Source: a virus. Taken from it: a stretch of 32,385 nucleotides of DNA. Shown here piece after piece: positions 21,647 through 30,654 of the stretch. The translations under genes were made by a program, and so were the position numbers. The DNA is taken from positions 1-32,385 of the IMG/VR virus record IMGVR_UViG_3300035698_002884; one strand, written 5' to 3'. The notes beneath the pieces are model-generated. The model had not been told where the DNA came from. It did no database searches and saw nothing but the letters and a program-made list of their open reading frames with translations. The number at the start of each line of letters is the position of its first letter. Positions within the stretch are counted from its first letter, which is position 1.

Positions 21647-24600
21647 ATGTCAAATGTGTTTATAAAAGATAAAAATATTACCGTTAAGTTTCCTGATGAT
21701 ATGTCAAGTGACGAAATAGGGAACATAATTCGTAAGAACATATACGGTGAGGATCTTGAGAAAACTCCAGATAGTTTTCCTGATAAAGTTGTTAGTGGGG
21801 TCAAGTCAACTTGGAGGGGGATACAGGAGCCTATATTTTCTTCTCCGACAGTTGCAGGGGCTTTGATGCAAGAGATAGGAGAAACTTTTGAATCTGGCCC
21901 GACACAAGAGGATTTTACTTTGGCTATGGGTGGGATACCCGGCCCGGCAATATTCAATATGGTTAAACGTCAAGTTGGTAAACGCACAAATATTGATGAG
22001 AATATTGCTAACGCCGGAAAAGAACTTATAAGTCATAATCAGGACTTCTTAAAAAATAGACAAATTAAACCAGAGGAAGGAAAGATTAACGAGTTTCTAT
22101 TTAACCTGGGTTCTGGTGTTACATCGCTTGCTTCTGCTTTAGCTATAACAAAAATTACGGGTAGTCCTCATGCGGCGGCTACACTATTTGGTGTTTTACA
22201 GAAGGGGAGAATATATAAAGAAGCTATTGAATCCGGAAAAACTCCAGAAGAATCCGCAAGACTTTCCTATGTTGCTGGTGGAGCAGAAGCCGGACTTGAA
22301 TATATTGGATTACATTTTATGCTAGAAAAATATGGTGGTAGGTTTAGACGTATGGCTATAAGAAGTGGTATAGAAGGGTTACAAGAATTTCTACAAACTA
22401 CTTCTGAAAATGTCATTGTAAGGTTAGGGGGGATAGACAAAGCAAGAAACATACTTGAAGGAGCAGGACAATCGGCATTGATAGGGTTTATACTTGGATC
22501 TCCTGCGTCTGTGGCAATCGACTTAGCTGAACGCAATGGGGTCAAAGAGGCTTTATTGAAAACTGGAATAGATGAGGAATCTGCTAATAAAGTATTATCA
22601 AAAGTCGTTGAAGCGGTTAGAAAAGAAACGGGCAAGGTTACTGCCGAAGAAGTATCTATAATGAACAACAAGGCTAACGAAGTGAAACCAGAGGAAGCTG
22701 AACTCGCCCCACGCGAGGTATCCGACAAGGTTCCGCTGCCGAAGGGTGAACTTGGGGGGGCAAAACAGAAAGTCAGAGCAGATTTAAACGAAGCAGGTTT
22801 TGACATAGGAATAGCCAATAAAGCCATAGAGAGTGGTAAGTCTTTTGAGGAAGTCCTTTCTTTTATAACTGGTTCAGTTGGTAAAGACAAGGATATAATG
22901 GTTAATACAGTTGGCTTTTCAGAAAATTTAAGAGCAATAATGGAAGCCGGAGAAACTTTAGATATTGAAACCCCGACACCATCCCCCGAACAACAGGCAG
23001 ACCCACTAACGCAGGAAGCCCTGAAGTACGATACTGCCGAGGAGTTTGTGAATGCAAACATAGGTGAAGATAAGTTTAAGTTTGGTGGAGAGAGTGTATT
23101 CCATGAAACATCACCAGATGCGGCTGTTGGCTTTGGTAATGTAGTTGTAGACAAGTCAGGAATGTTTGTTTCAGACGACCCTGCATTTGCTTTAGGACAA
23201 AAAGGTAAAGGGGCTTTAGTTGAGTTTGATAAAGAACACTTAAAATCAGATAGAGGCGTACTTAGTAAGGCTAAAGTTCTGGCAAATGAAATATTTAGAG
23301 GTCTAGGTCAAGCTCCAAAAGAGTTTATATTACATGGTGGTTCTGCAAGTCCGACTACCGTAAAAAGCATTACCATAAAACCAGATACTAAACTACAACC
23401 AAGAAATTTAAAAACATTAAAGAGACGTTTTAATCAAGAACAACTTGAGGACGGTTCTGTAAAGTTTACCCCCAAATGGTTAGACAATAGAACACAGCAA
23501 CTCACCGACATCTACAACAAGGCACAGGCAGAAGCCGGGAAGTTTGAGTTTGGAGCTAAAGAAGAAAAAAAGGAAGTACCCAAAAAGGAACCACGCAAAA
23601 AGTCTAAATTTATAAGCGATCTCGAGGAACGGCTTGTCAATATAGACGATGCGAAAGCCCGGCAGGATGATCTTAAATCACAGCTTGAGATAGCCACTCC
23701 GTTGACGGATCAGTTTCGCAGAAATGTTAAGCGGTTCAAGGACGGGTACATGAAGAAGGAACTGGACACGTTTCCAAAAGGCTTCTTCACTATCAGGGAA
23801 ACTGCTATGTTTCCAGACGAGGCTCTTGATATTGCACAGAGTCTTAACCCTGAGATAAAAACTCTTGAGGATCTTGCTGATGCGTTGATAGGCGAACGTC
23901 AGAACAAGGCTGCTATTCAGAAACAGATAGACGATATTAAAGAAAAGAGTACCCCTGCTGTTAAGGAAGGTACGAAGGTACGGCAGAGGTTGAAGGATAT
24001 TGAAATTGGCATAAGGGAAGGAACGATTAAGACTAAGGATGAAATAAAAGCTGTTCAGACAGAACTTGTTAAAATACTGGAATCGTCAAATCTTGAACTT
24101 CGTGATCGTGCCAAGTTCATTCGTAAGATAAAAAATATGCAGACACCGGAACAGCTCTTGAAAGCGTTGCCAGATATAGCTACTCGCATATCAAAACTTG
24201 AGGTTGCTGCGAGTACCCGTAATCTCAAGGCTAAGATAAAAAAGGTTTTGAAAACAACGAAGGCAAAGAAACAGGCCGGTAAGCCAGTTGGCAAGTTTGT
24301 ACCTGAAGTGCAGGAAGTCCTCGATCTTATGCGTAAGACGGCACTTATGTCCAAGACCGAAGCTGAAGCAATAATACAGCAAAATGTAGAAGCTACTGAA
24401 GGACTATTACCTTCAGAAGATATACGGCTCAAAAACGAACTGTTATCTTTTATGAGTGGTCTTGATGAAAAGACTCCGGCTTCGCTAAAGAAGATACTCG
24501 ATGTTATTGAAGAAATGAAAGTTACTGGGAAGATTGCCCGGAGGTTCCAAAGACTTGAGATAAACGAAAACATAATAAAGAAAAAAGAACTTGTAATTAG

Positions 24601-26671
24601 TCAGGTTACTGGCAGTAAAGGAATAAAAGAAGGCCGGGAGACGGTAGGGGAAAGGAAAACGACAACACAAAAGTTCAAGGATACTATGAAATCTTTAGGC
24701 CACAAGATGATACTGTCTTGGAGTGGGCTTATGGACGGTCTTGAATTTAATGCCGGGGTAGACAATAAGATCCTCGTTGACGAGTTCAACACATTGACAC
24801 AGGATAATGAATATAAAAGACTTACGGAAGAATTTACCAAAGACCTTACGGATGCTCTTGCTTCTGCCTATGGTATAGATAAGGGGAGGGGGTTTAAAGG
24901 TACTGTTTCTCTACCCTGGAAGATAGGTGCAAAGATAAACGAATTGCAACAGGAAGTGAAACTTGGCAAGTTCACCAACGCTGCCGGGGTTGAAGTTGAT
25001 CTTGTGTTTGCGAGGGATGAACTTATCAAGAAGTGGATGGAACTGCAAGACGATACGCTTCGTGAATCGTTTGAGGAAGGGAATAAGTTTACCGAAGAAA
25101 TAATTATTGCTATCGACAAAAAACTTACGTCAGAAGATAAGGCTTTTGCTAAGAAACAATTTGAAGTGTACGAGAAACAATGGAAGAAAATCAATCCTAT
25201 ATACAGAAAACTATATGGAGCGAACCTTCCGTTCAATGAGTTTTATTCTCCGATAGCTAGAGAGAACTTTGATCTTGATACTGCAAAGGGTTTTGGAACT
25301 TTTATACATGACGCAACGACACGATTGGCAGTTACAAGCGGTGCTTTTAAGACTAGGGTAAAAAGTAAACTCCCTATAAGAACTCAGAGTAGTATAGCCG
25401 TACTTGAACGGCACATAAAGGAAACTAATTATTTTGTTGCCTGGGCCGAACAGATGAAAGTTTTTGAGACTGTGTTCAAGGATCCGACAGTTAGGGAAGC
25501 TATTACTCAGGAATTTACAAAACCATACCTGGGTTCGATTGATAATAGTTTGAACGATTTTTCTACTAATGGAAACAGGTGGTCAAGACGCGTAGGTGTA
25601 GTAGAGTTTTTCAGGAAGAACTTTACGCTTGGAAAACTTATGATTAAACCTTCCTTATTTGCCAAACAGCTTGTATCCACTATGGCATATCTTGAGAAAG
25701 TAAATCCTATAGACTTTACAGTAGGTATTGTTGATTATTGGAAACATCCGATTGAAAATTACCAGACACTTAAGAATGAAAGTGTTCTTATAAGAACGCG
25801 TGGGCTTGCTAATCTTGAACGTGATATTAAAAACGCTACACAAACCGATGCTGTAAAAGCTTTCACGAAGAAACAAAACTTCATAAATTTATTTATGATG
25901 AATGTGAAACTTGGAGATAAGCAAGCTATTATTATGGGTAGTTGGGCTTTACGCAAAAAGAGGTTGGCTGAAGGTGCTGATATTCAATACATTGTAAAAG
26001 AATATGAGAATTTTAGTGCTGAAACGCAGCAGTCATCTGACATTTCAAGGTTATCTGAGGTGCAAAGAGGTGGCAGTTTTGAGAAACTTTTTACTATGTT
26101 TAAGTCTGCACAGAGACAGTATCTTCAGAAAGAACTACAAGCGGTAAAGAGTTTGTTTCAGAAAGGCGGTGTTGGCCCGGACAATATAAAGCGTGTTGCT
26201 AAGATACTTGCTATCTATCATATATTGCTTCCGGTGGCGTTTCAGTATATAGCTAATTTCGGTGGTTGGGATGAAGAAGATCAACGTGATTATATTCGGG
26301 CTGGCATTTTGGGTTCGTTGAATGGGTTATTCATATTCGGTGATATAGTTGATTCAATAATAAGGAAGGCTCTCAAACTTCGAGTATTTAGTAATGAAGT
26401 TCCTATATCCACGATTGCAAATGATGTTAATAGGGCAATAGGAAAAATTGATTGGGACGATATAACTTCTGAGGATGTTGTTGATGCTATGAAAGAATTT
26501 AGTGAAGCTGGTGACGCTTTTGGTATTCCAGTTTCTTCGACAAAAAATATGTACTTAGGTGTTGAAGATATAGTTAAGGGAGATATAAAAGCTGGTGTTG
26601 GTGAAATACTTGGTTGGTCACCACGCGTAGTAAAAAAGAAAAAAAAGAAAACATCATTCGAGCCGTTTTAA
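21647..26671 (+). CDS. very large internal/ejection protein (T7 gp16-position, polyvalent-type)
   Basis: 1,674 residues. The N-terminal third has hydrophobic Gly/Ala-rich segments (SGVTSLASALAIT; ALIGFILGSPASVAI). Residues about 475-585 resemble an ADP-ribosyltransferase-like or other polyvalent domain: VFHETSPDAAVGF, then GMFVSDDPAFALGQKGKGAL. Residues about 660-1050 are long charged helices. Near the C-terminus is a hydrophobic stretch ILAIYHILLPVAFQYIANFG with LGSLNGLFIFGDIV, then a Lys run (KKKKKKTSFEPF). No lytic transglycosylase motif as in T7 gp16 and no virion RNA polymerase motif is evident. It is probably carried in the capsid and ejected to complete the channel. The mosaic build resembles phage polyvalent proteins. 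Confidence 0.7.
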   Translation: MSNVFIKDKNITVKFPDDMSSDEIGNIIRKNIYGEDLEKTPDSFPDKVVSGVKSTWRGIQEPIFSSPTVAGALMQEIGETFESGPTQEDFTLAMGGIPGPAIFNMVKRQVGKRTNIDENIANAGKELISHNQDFLKNRQIKPEEGKINEFLFNLGSGVTSLASALAITKITGSPHAAATLFGVLQKGRIYKEAIESGKTPEESARLSYVAGGAEAGLEYIGLHFMLEKYGGRFRRMAIRSGIEGLQEFLQTTSENVIVRLGGIDKARNILEGAGQSALIGFILGSPASVAIDLAERNGVKEALLKTGIDEESANKVLSKVVEAVRKETGKVTAEEVSIMNNKANEVKPEEAELAPREVSDKVPLPKGELGGAKQKVRADLNEAGFDIGIANKAIESGKSFEEVLSFITGSVGKDKDIMVNTVGFSENLRAIMEAGETLDIETPTPSPEQQADPLTQEALKYDTAEEFVNANIGEDKFKFGGESVFHETSPDAAVGFGNVVVDKSGMFVSDDPAFALGQKGKGALVEFDKEHLKSDRGVLSKAKVLANEIFRGLGQAPKEFILHGGSASPTTVKSITIKPDTKLQPRNLKTLKRRFNQEQLEDGSVKFTPKWLDNRTQQLTDIYNKAQAEAGKFEFGAKEEKKEVPKKEPRKKSKFISDLEERLVNIDDAKARQDDLKSQLEIATPLTDQFRRNVKRFKDGYMKKELDTFPKGFFTIRETAMFPDEALDIAQSLNPEIKTLEDLADALIGERQNKAAIQKQIDDIKEKSTPAVKEGTKVRQRLKDIEIGIREGTIKTKDEIKAVQTELVKILESSNLELRDRAKFIRKIKNMQTPEQLLKALPDIATRISKLEVAASTRNLKAKIKKVLKTTKAKKQAGKPVGKFVPEVQEVLDLMRKTALMSKTEAEAIIQQNVEATEGLLPSEDIRLKNELLSFMSGLDEKTPASLKKILDVIEEMKVTGKIARRFQRLEINENIIKKKELVISQVTGSKGIKEGRETVGERKTTTQKFKDTMKSLGHKMILSWSGLMDGLEFNAGVDNKILVDEFNTLTQDNEYKRLTEEFTKDLTDALASAYGIDKGRGFKGTVSLPWKIGAKINELQQEVKLGKFTNAAGVEVDLVFARDELIKKWMELQDDTLRESFEEGNKFTEEIIIAIDKKLTSEDKAFAKKQFEVYEKQWKKINPIYRKLYGANLPFNEFYSPIARENFDLDTAKGFGTFIHDATTRLAVTSGAFKTRVKSKLPIRTQSSIAVLERHIKETNYFVAWAEQMKVFETVFKDPTVREAITQEFTKPYLGSIDNSLNDFSTNGNRWSRRVGVVEFFRKNFTLGKLMIKPSLFAKQLVSTMAYLEKVNPIDFTVGIVDYWKHPIENYQTLKNESVLIRTRGLANLERDIKNATQTDAVKAFTKKQNFINLFMMNVKLGDKQAIIMGSWALRKKRLAEGADIQYIVKEYENFSAETQQSSDISRLSEVQRGGSFEKLFTMFKSAQRQYLQKELQAVKSLFQKGGVGPDNIKRVAKILAIYHILLPVAFQYIANFGGWDEEDQRDYIRAGILGSLNGLFIFGDIVDSIIRKALKLRVFSNEVPISTIANDVNRAIGKIDWDDITSEDVVDAMKEFSEAGDAFGIPVSSTKNMYLGVEDIVKGDIKAGVGEILGWSPRVVKKKKKKTSFEPF

Positions 26672-26687
26672 TGACTAGGAGGAAGAA

Positions 26688-29423
26688 ATGAGAAAGTTAC
26701 TCGTATTATTTATGGCAATAGCATTGGTGATGTCACCTATACTGCCGACACAATCGTTTGCAACGGTAGCGTCAACGACAAACAGGATAATTTATTCGGG
26801 TAACAATTCTACAACTGTTTTTCCGTATGCTTTCAAGATATTTGCTGATACCGATTTGGTAATTACGGTGGTAACGACTGCTACGGGAGCAGAGGAAACG
26901 CAAACAATCACAACGGATTATACAGTATCCGGGGCGGGAGATGCTTCTGGCGGTAACGTGACAATGATTATAGCTCCAACAACAACGGAAGATCTTGTTG
27001 TTCGTAGGGTGCTTCCTATGACACAAGGGACTGACCTTGTGGATAACACGTCTTTCTCCCTTGAGGTACTTGAAGAAGGCTATGACCGGGACATAATGAT
27101 AGCACAACAGCTTCAGGAAGAGATTGATAGGTGTATCCAGGCCGGTGAAGCGTCAACGCTTGATCTTTCTATGCCGTCTCCGGTGGCTGGTGGTATGATC
27201 GGATACAATTCGGACGCTACCGCGTTGACTACATACACCACTATAGAAAGTCAGCAACTTGTAACGGCTACGGGATCGTCTGCTCAGAGAACCCTCGCCG
27301 ATAGGTTTGCCGAAGTGGTGAACGTAAAGGATTTCGAGGCTGTAGGTAACGGTTCAGCGGATGATACTATTGCTATAAATGCAGCTTTGGCGTATGCCGG
27401 GGGAGTTAATAAAGCGTGTTATCTTCCTGCCGGGACGTATAAGGTTACGGGTAAGATTACCATTCCTGCTAATGTTAGCGTGTTCGGTGATGGTATGGAA
27501 GAAACCATTATTGACGGTAGTACGATAACTACGGGACTATACCCTGAAGGTTTGATATATTGCGAAGGTGGTGGCACGACTGCACTCCCGGCTTTGGCTG
27601 CTGCGATAACCGCTGGCGATAGGACTATAACATTTGCCTCTGCTCCGGCAATATCTCCCGGTGATATGATGATGATAAAGGACAATACTGCGGGTTCGTG
27701 GAGAGATACCGCTGAGAAGGGCGAATATGCTGTTGTTCAAGATGTTACGGGTGCGGTCGTAACTTTAATGGGATCAACTATAGATTCATATGCTGATACT
27801 TGCAACGGGTACAACGTAGATACGACAACCATGACTCTAAGAGATTTTAAGGTATTAGGCAATACAAGTGGTGACTCTATAGAGACGCATCAAATCAAAA
27901 TAAAATACGGAAGAAATGTTGTACTAGAAAGGATCAAGTTGGTTGATCCTAATGCCGATGGCATCGAATTACAGAATCATTTAGGTGGGGCAATTAGATC
28001 ATGCTATATAGTCAAGTCCAGAATAGACGGTGCGTTGATAAATTCGGGTGGAATAGGGTTATCCTCTTGCCAGAGTACCGTAGTTTCTGATTGTGTTGTA
28101 GACTCTGATTGGTACGGTATAGGTGGCGGTGGTGGTGACATAATAAATAGATACAACATAATAAGAAACTGTTGGGTACAAGCTCCTCAAACTTCTTCTC
28201 TTGATTTTCACACAGGTAACGCTTACTGCACTTACGAGGGTAATGTTGTCTTTGGTAGCATACAATGTGGCGGCTCCAATAATATCTTTCGTAACAACAT
28301 AGTTTATGGGGCAAATAGCGGTGATAATATATTATTCAATTATGTTCAACAAAAGTCTATGGGGTTGGTGGTTGAAGGTAATAAGTTTTATCACAAAGGA
28401 ACATCTTATTTAATAGAATCCGCTGCGGCTGCTGATATTGACTCACAGACAGATGTTGATGGGATACTAGTTTTCAGAAACAACTATGTCGAGTGGGATT
28501 ATGCAGGTTCGAGAACTCTAATATATCTTATCAATCAGGGTTCAACAGCAACTAACAAAATCCATATTGAAGGAAATAAGGTAGTCAATAAACAGGCCGC
28601 TAGTTCCTGTAGGTTGATGAACATTACTGCCGCTTCTGGAAGCGATTGGAACGAAGTAGTGATACGAGACAACGATTTATACGAATGTGGAATTGGCGTT
28701 GTTAAAAACGTACAGGATATAATAGTTGAAGGGAACTCCGTAAGACAGCCTACAGATGCCACTTCTCCCGGTGATTTTTATTCTACTGGTGGTATAGTTA
28801 TTGTCAAAAACAATCTGTTTCAGGGCGGTAAGGATCAGATACTTATTACGAAAACAACTACCAACGCTACTGAAGTTGAGTTTAAAAACAATTCTCTAAT
28901 TGGACTCGCCCCATCGGAGAACATACCAGTTCTAATATCTAATGCCGATAATGTAGTATGTTCTGGCAATACGGCAGGGGATACGGCAGATGCTTCTCAG
29001 ACTAACCCCATATATTTCAGTACCATAGGCAGTCTATGGGAAGAGAATAACGTATGGATAGGAACCGGGCCACCGAAGTATGCGACAGTCACCACGGCTA
29101 ACGCTGCGATCCTGACGATAGCAAATGATGCCGCAGCTTCTTTCACTCCCCCGAATGTACCCGTTGGAGTCATAACGGTTATGTCCGATAACGCTACGAA
29201 CTTCAGCGGTATTGTTATGTTCCGGGCCGTGGCGGGTGGGGCTGAGACTGTATCGATAGGTGCTGGTGCGGATCTTGAGGTGGCTACTGGTACGTTAGCG
29301 GGAACAACTGGAACAGACGTGAAGGTTACGGTATCCGCTCATACGGACGGTAAGATATACATAGAGAACCGATCAGGTGGTAGTTTGGATATATCGTACA
29401 GAATAACAGCAGGACTCAAATAA
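26688..29423 (+). CDS. tailspike: signal peptide + T7 gp17-like anchor + pectate-lyase-type beta-helix
   Basis: 911 residues, RBS AGGAGGAA. Residues 1-25 are a clear Sec signal with cleavage after SFA. Residues 33-152 match the T7 tail-fibre N-terminal domain (IIYSGNNSTTVFPYAFKIF, TDYTVSGAG, LVVRRVLPMTQGTDL, and AQQLQEEIDR), which docks on the tail. From about 211 the tailspike beta-helix begins with VNVKDFEAVGNGSADDTIAI, then YLPAGTYKVTGKI and SVFGDGMEETII, followed by short turn repeats rich in N/G (for example FRNNIVYG). The C-terminus (after about 800) is a beta-rich capping domain. It should bind and probably depolymerise a surface polysaccharide. The signal peptide is unexpected for a virion spike. 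Confidence 0.85.
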   Translation: MRKLLVLFMAIALVMSPILPTQSFATVASTTNRIIYSGNNSTTVFPYAFKIFADTDLVITVVTTATGAEETQTITTDYTVSGAGDASGGNVTMIIAPTTTEDLVVRRVLPMTQGTDLVDNTSFSLEVLEEGYDRDIMIAQQLQEEIDRCIQAGEASTLDLSMPSPVAGGMIGYNSDATALTTYTTIESQQLVTATGSSAQRTLADRFAEVVNVKDFEAVGNGSADDTIAINAALAYAGGVNKACYLPAGTYKVTGKITIPANVSVFGDGMEETIIDGSTITTGLYPEGLIYCEGGGTTALPALAAAITAGDRTITFASAPAISPGDMMMIKDNTAGSWRDTAEKGEYAVVQDVTGAVVTLMGSTIDSYADTCNGYNVDTTTMTLRDFKVLGNTSGDSIETHQIKIKYGRNVVLERIKLVDPNADGIELQNHLGGAIRSCYIVKSRIDGALINSGGIGLSSCQSTVVSDCVVDSDWYGIGGGGGDIINRYNIIRNCWVQAPQTSSLDFHTGNAYCTYEGNVVFGSIQCGGSNNIFRNNIVYGANSGDNILFNYVQQKSMGLVVEGNKFYHKGTSYLIESAAAADIDSQTDVDGILVFRNNYVEWDYAGSRTLIYLINQGSTATNKIHIEGNKVVNKQAASSCRLMNITAASGSDWNEVVIRDNDLYECGIGVVKNVQDIIVEGNSVRQPTDATSPGDFYSTGGIVIVKNNLFQGGKDQILITKTTTNATEVEFKNNSLIGLAPSENIPVLISNADNVVCSGNTAGDTADASQTNPIYFSTIGSLWEENNVWIGTGPPKYATVTTANAAILTIANDAAASFTPPNVPVGVITVMSDNATNFSGIVMFRAVAGGAETVSIGAGADLEVATGTLAGTTGTDVKVTVSAHTDGKIYIENRSGGSLDISYRITAGLK

Positions 29424-29432
29424 GGAGGAGAT

Positions 29433-29879
29433 ATGAGAAAGGTACTGGTAATTTTAATGGCGTTATGCCTGGTGTGTGGCCCGGTAATGGCGAAGGACGC
29501 TTTCTACGGTTCGGTTTTAGCGGAAACCCGGCTTGACGATGATCCGACTGAGATAACGTCAGACGGTATTGATGTATCGCAGTTTGATAAGGTAGCGTTT
29601 TGGGTAACATACGATGAAACCGAGGACGGCGGTGGAGTATCCGGGGATATAACTCTTGAGGTTTCGTATGACGATTCTACATATCATACGGCAAATTTCT
29701 ATGATTATACCGGAGGTTCTACTTTGCAGACTACTGAGAACCTTGCGACAGACGCAGATTATGTTTTCTGGATGGACAAAGACTTTACCGTCCGGTACGC
29801 AAGGGTAAAGTGCGTGGGTACGGCAACTGATGCAAATGATTTGATTGATGTCACGGTAACATTTTCGGCACAAAAATAA
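29433..29879 (+). CDS. small signal-bearing beta-sandwich protein of the spike module
   Basis: 148 residues, RBS AAGGAGGAG. Residues 1-20 are a Sec signal (MRKVLVILMALCLVCGPVMA) closely similar in protein and DNA to the tailspike signal at 26688. The mature part is beta-rich (VAFWVTYDET, GDITLEVSYDDSTY, VRYARVKCVGTA) and resembles small jelly-roll virion accessory or sugar-binding folds, but no specific family is recognised. Position between two fibre-type genes suggests a spike- or fibre-associated protein. Confidence 0.65.
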   Translation: MRKVLVILMALCLVCGPVMAKDAFYGSVLAETRLDDDPTEITSDGIDVSQFDKVAFWVTYDETEDGGGVSGDITLEVSYDDSTYHTANFYDYTGGSTLQTTENLATDADYVFWMDKDFTVRYARVKCVGTATDANDLIDVTVTFSAQK

Positions 29880-29889
29880 GGGAGGGAAC

Positions 29890-30339
29890 ATGGACAAGAT
29901 AGTTAAGAAAATTCAAGCGATACTTGAAGAAGCTCTCAAGGTAAAGTCGGCACTTGATACGGCAAAAGAAAAGTCGGCTAAGGTAGCTTTAAAACAGGAT
30001 AAAGTCGAACTGGCACAATCTGAAGTTACTGCCGAACTTGAAAAAAGAGAAGCCGATGTCAAGCCTATCGAGGATGTTGTTGCCTACAGAATGGCAACGG
30101 ACGAAGCGGCAAAAAACACCAGAATTGAAAGTGTGTTAATTGGAAAACGAAAGAACGAATTCAATGAATACATAAAAGAAGAAAAGAATAAGCTTAGACT
30201 TAGGCAAATCGAAGTTAACAGTATGGAAAAACGATACTACCGCGAACTTAAAGCTTTGAAAAAAGCCAAAGAGGATGTTGAAAAAGAAAGACTTGCTGTA
30301 AAAGGTCAGGTAATTGACAGTTTAACGAAAAACATTTAA
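29890..30339 (+). CDS. coiled-coil hypothetical protein
   Basis: 149 residues, RBS GGGAGGG. Almost wholly helical with Lys/Glu/Ala heptads (AKEKSAKVALKQDKVELAQ; YRELKALKKAKEDVEKER). No signal peptide, membrane segment or known domain, in contrast to its neighbours on either side. It is probably an elongated coiled coil. It may act as a chaperone or structural rod for the adjacent fibre, which is inference from position. Confidence 0.6.
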   Translation: MDKIVKKIQAILEEALKVKSALDTAKEKSAKVALKQDKVELAQSEVTAELEKREADVKPIEDVVAYRMATDEAAKNTRIESVLIGKRKNEFNEYIKEEKNKLRLRQIEVNSMEKRYYRELKALKKAKEDVEKERLAVKGQVIDSLTKNI

Positions 30340-30348
30340 GGAGCAATT

Positions 30349-30654
30349 TTGGCTTATGAGATTGCACAAAGGATCGTAAGTGGTCGCAGGGCTGTAACTG
30401 TACCCGGGACTGCTGAAAAGCTAGTGGCTGTGTCTACGCATTGTTTTCGTGTAGATATAAGTGCAGACGTGGATAACGCAAACGCTATTGTTGTGGGTGG
30501 TTCTGAAATAGTAGCGGTGGCGGGTTCACAGGCTGGGGTAGTTTTGTTTCCGGGTAACAATCCACTTGTAATGTTAGTTGACGATATATCGAAAATTTAT
30601 GTCGATGCCATAAATGCGGGAGATTCAGCATGTTACACATATTACGTGCAATAA
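30349..30654 (+). CDS. small beta-rich virion accessory protein, TTG start
   Basis: 101 residues starting at TTG 30349 with AAGGAGC upstream. The sequence shows the small beta-domain pattern common in tail regions of phage genomes: TVPGTAEKLVAVSTHCFRV, then NANAIVVGGSEIV, VVLFPGNNPLVM and DDISKIYVDAINAGDS ending YTYYV. Function is unestablished; it is probably a virion surface or fibre-base domain. It overlaps the next gene by 25 bases. Confidence 0.65.
   Translation: MAYEIAQRIVSGRRAVTVPGTAEKLVAVSTHCFRVDISADVDNANAIVVGGSEIVAVAGSQAGVVLFPGNNPLVMLVDDISKIYVDAINAGDSACYTYYVQ

Noticed and set aside
22267-23154. Minus-strand open frame of 295 codons
   Set aside because: It lies fully antisense to the large ejection gene and gives a Ser/Pro/Thr-rich translation without a domain, typical of a shadow frame.
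21647-26671. Possible N4-type virion RNA polymerase in the giant ejection protein
   Set aside because: The length suggested it, but no polymerase motif is visible and the mosaic layout fits polyvalent/ejection proteins better.
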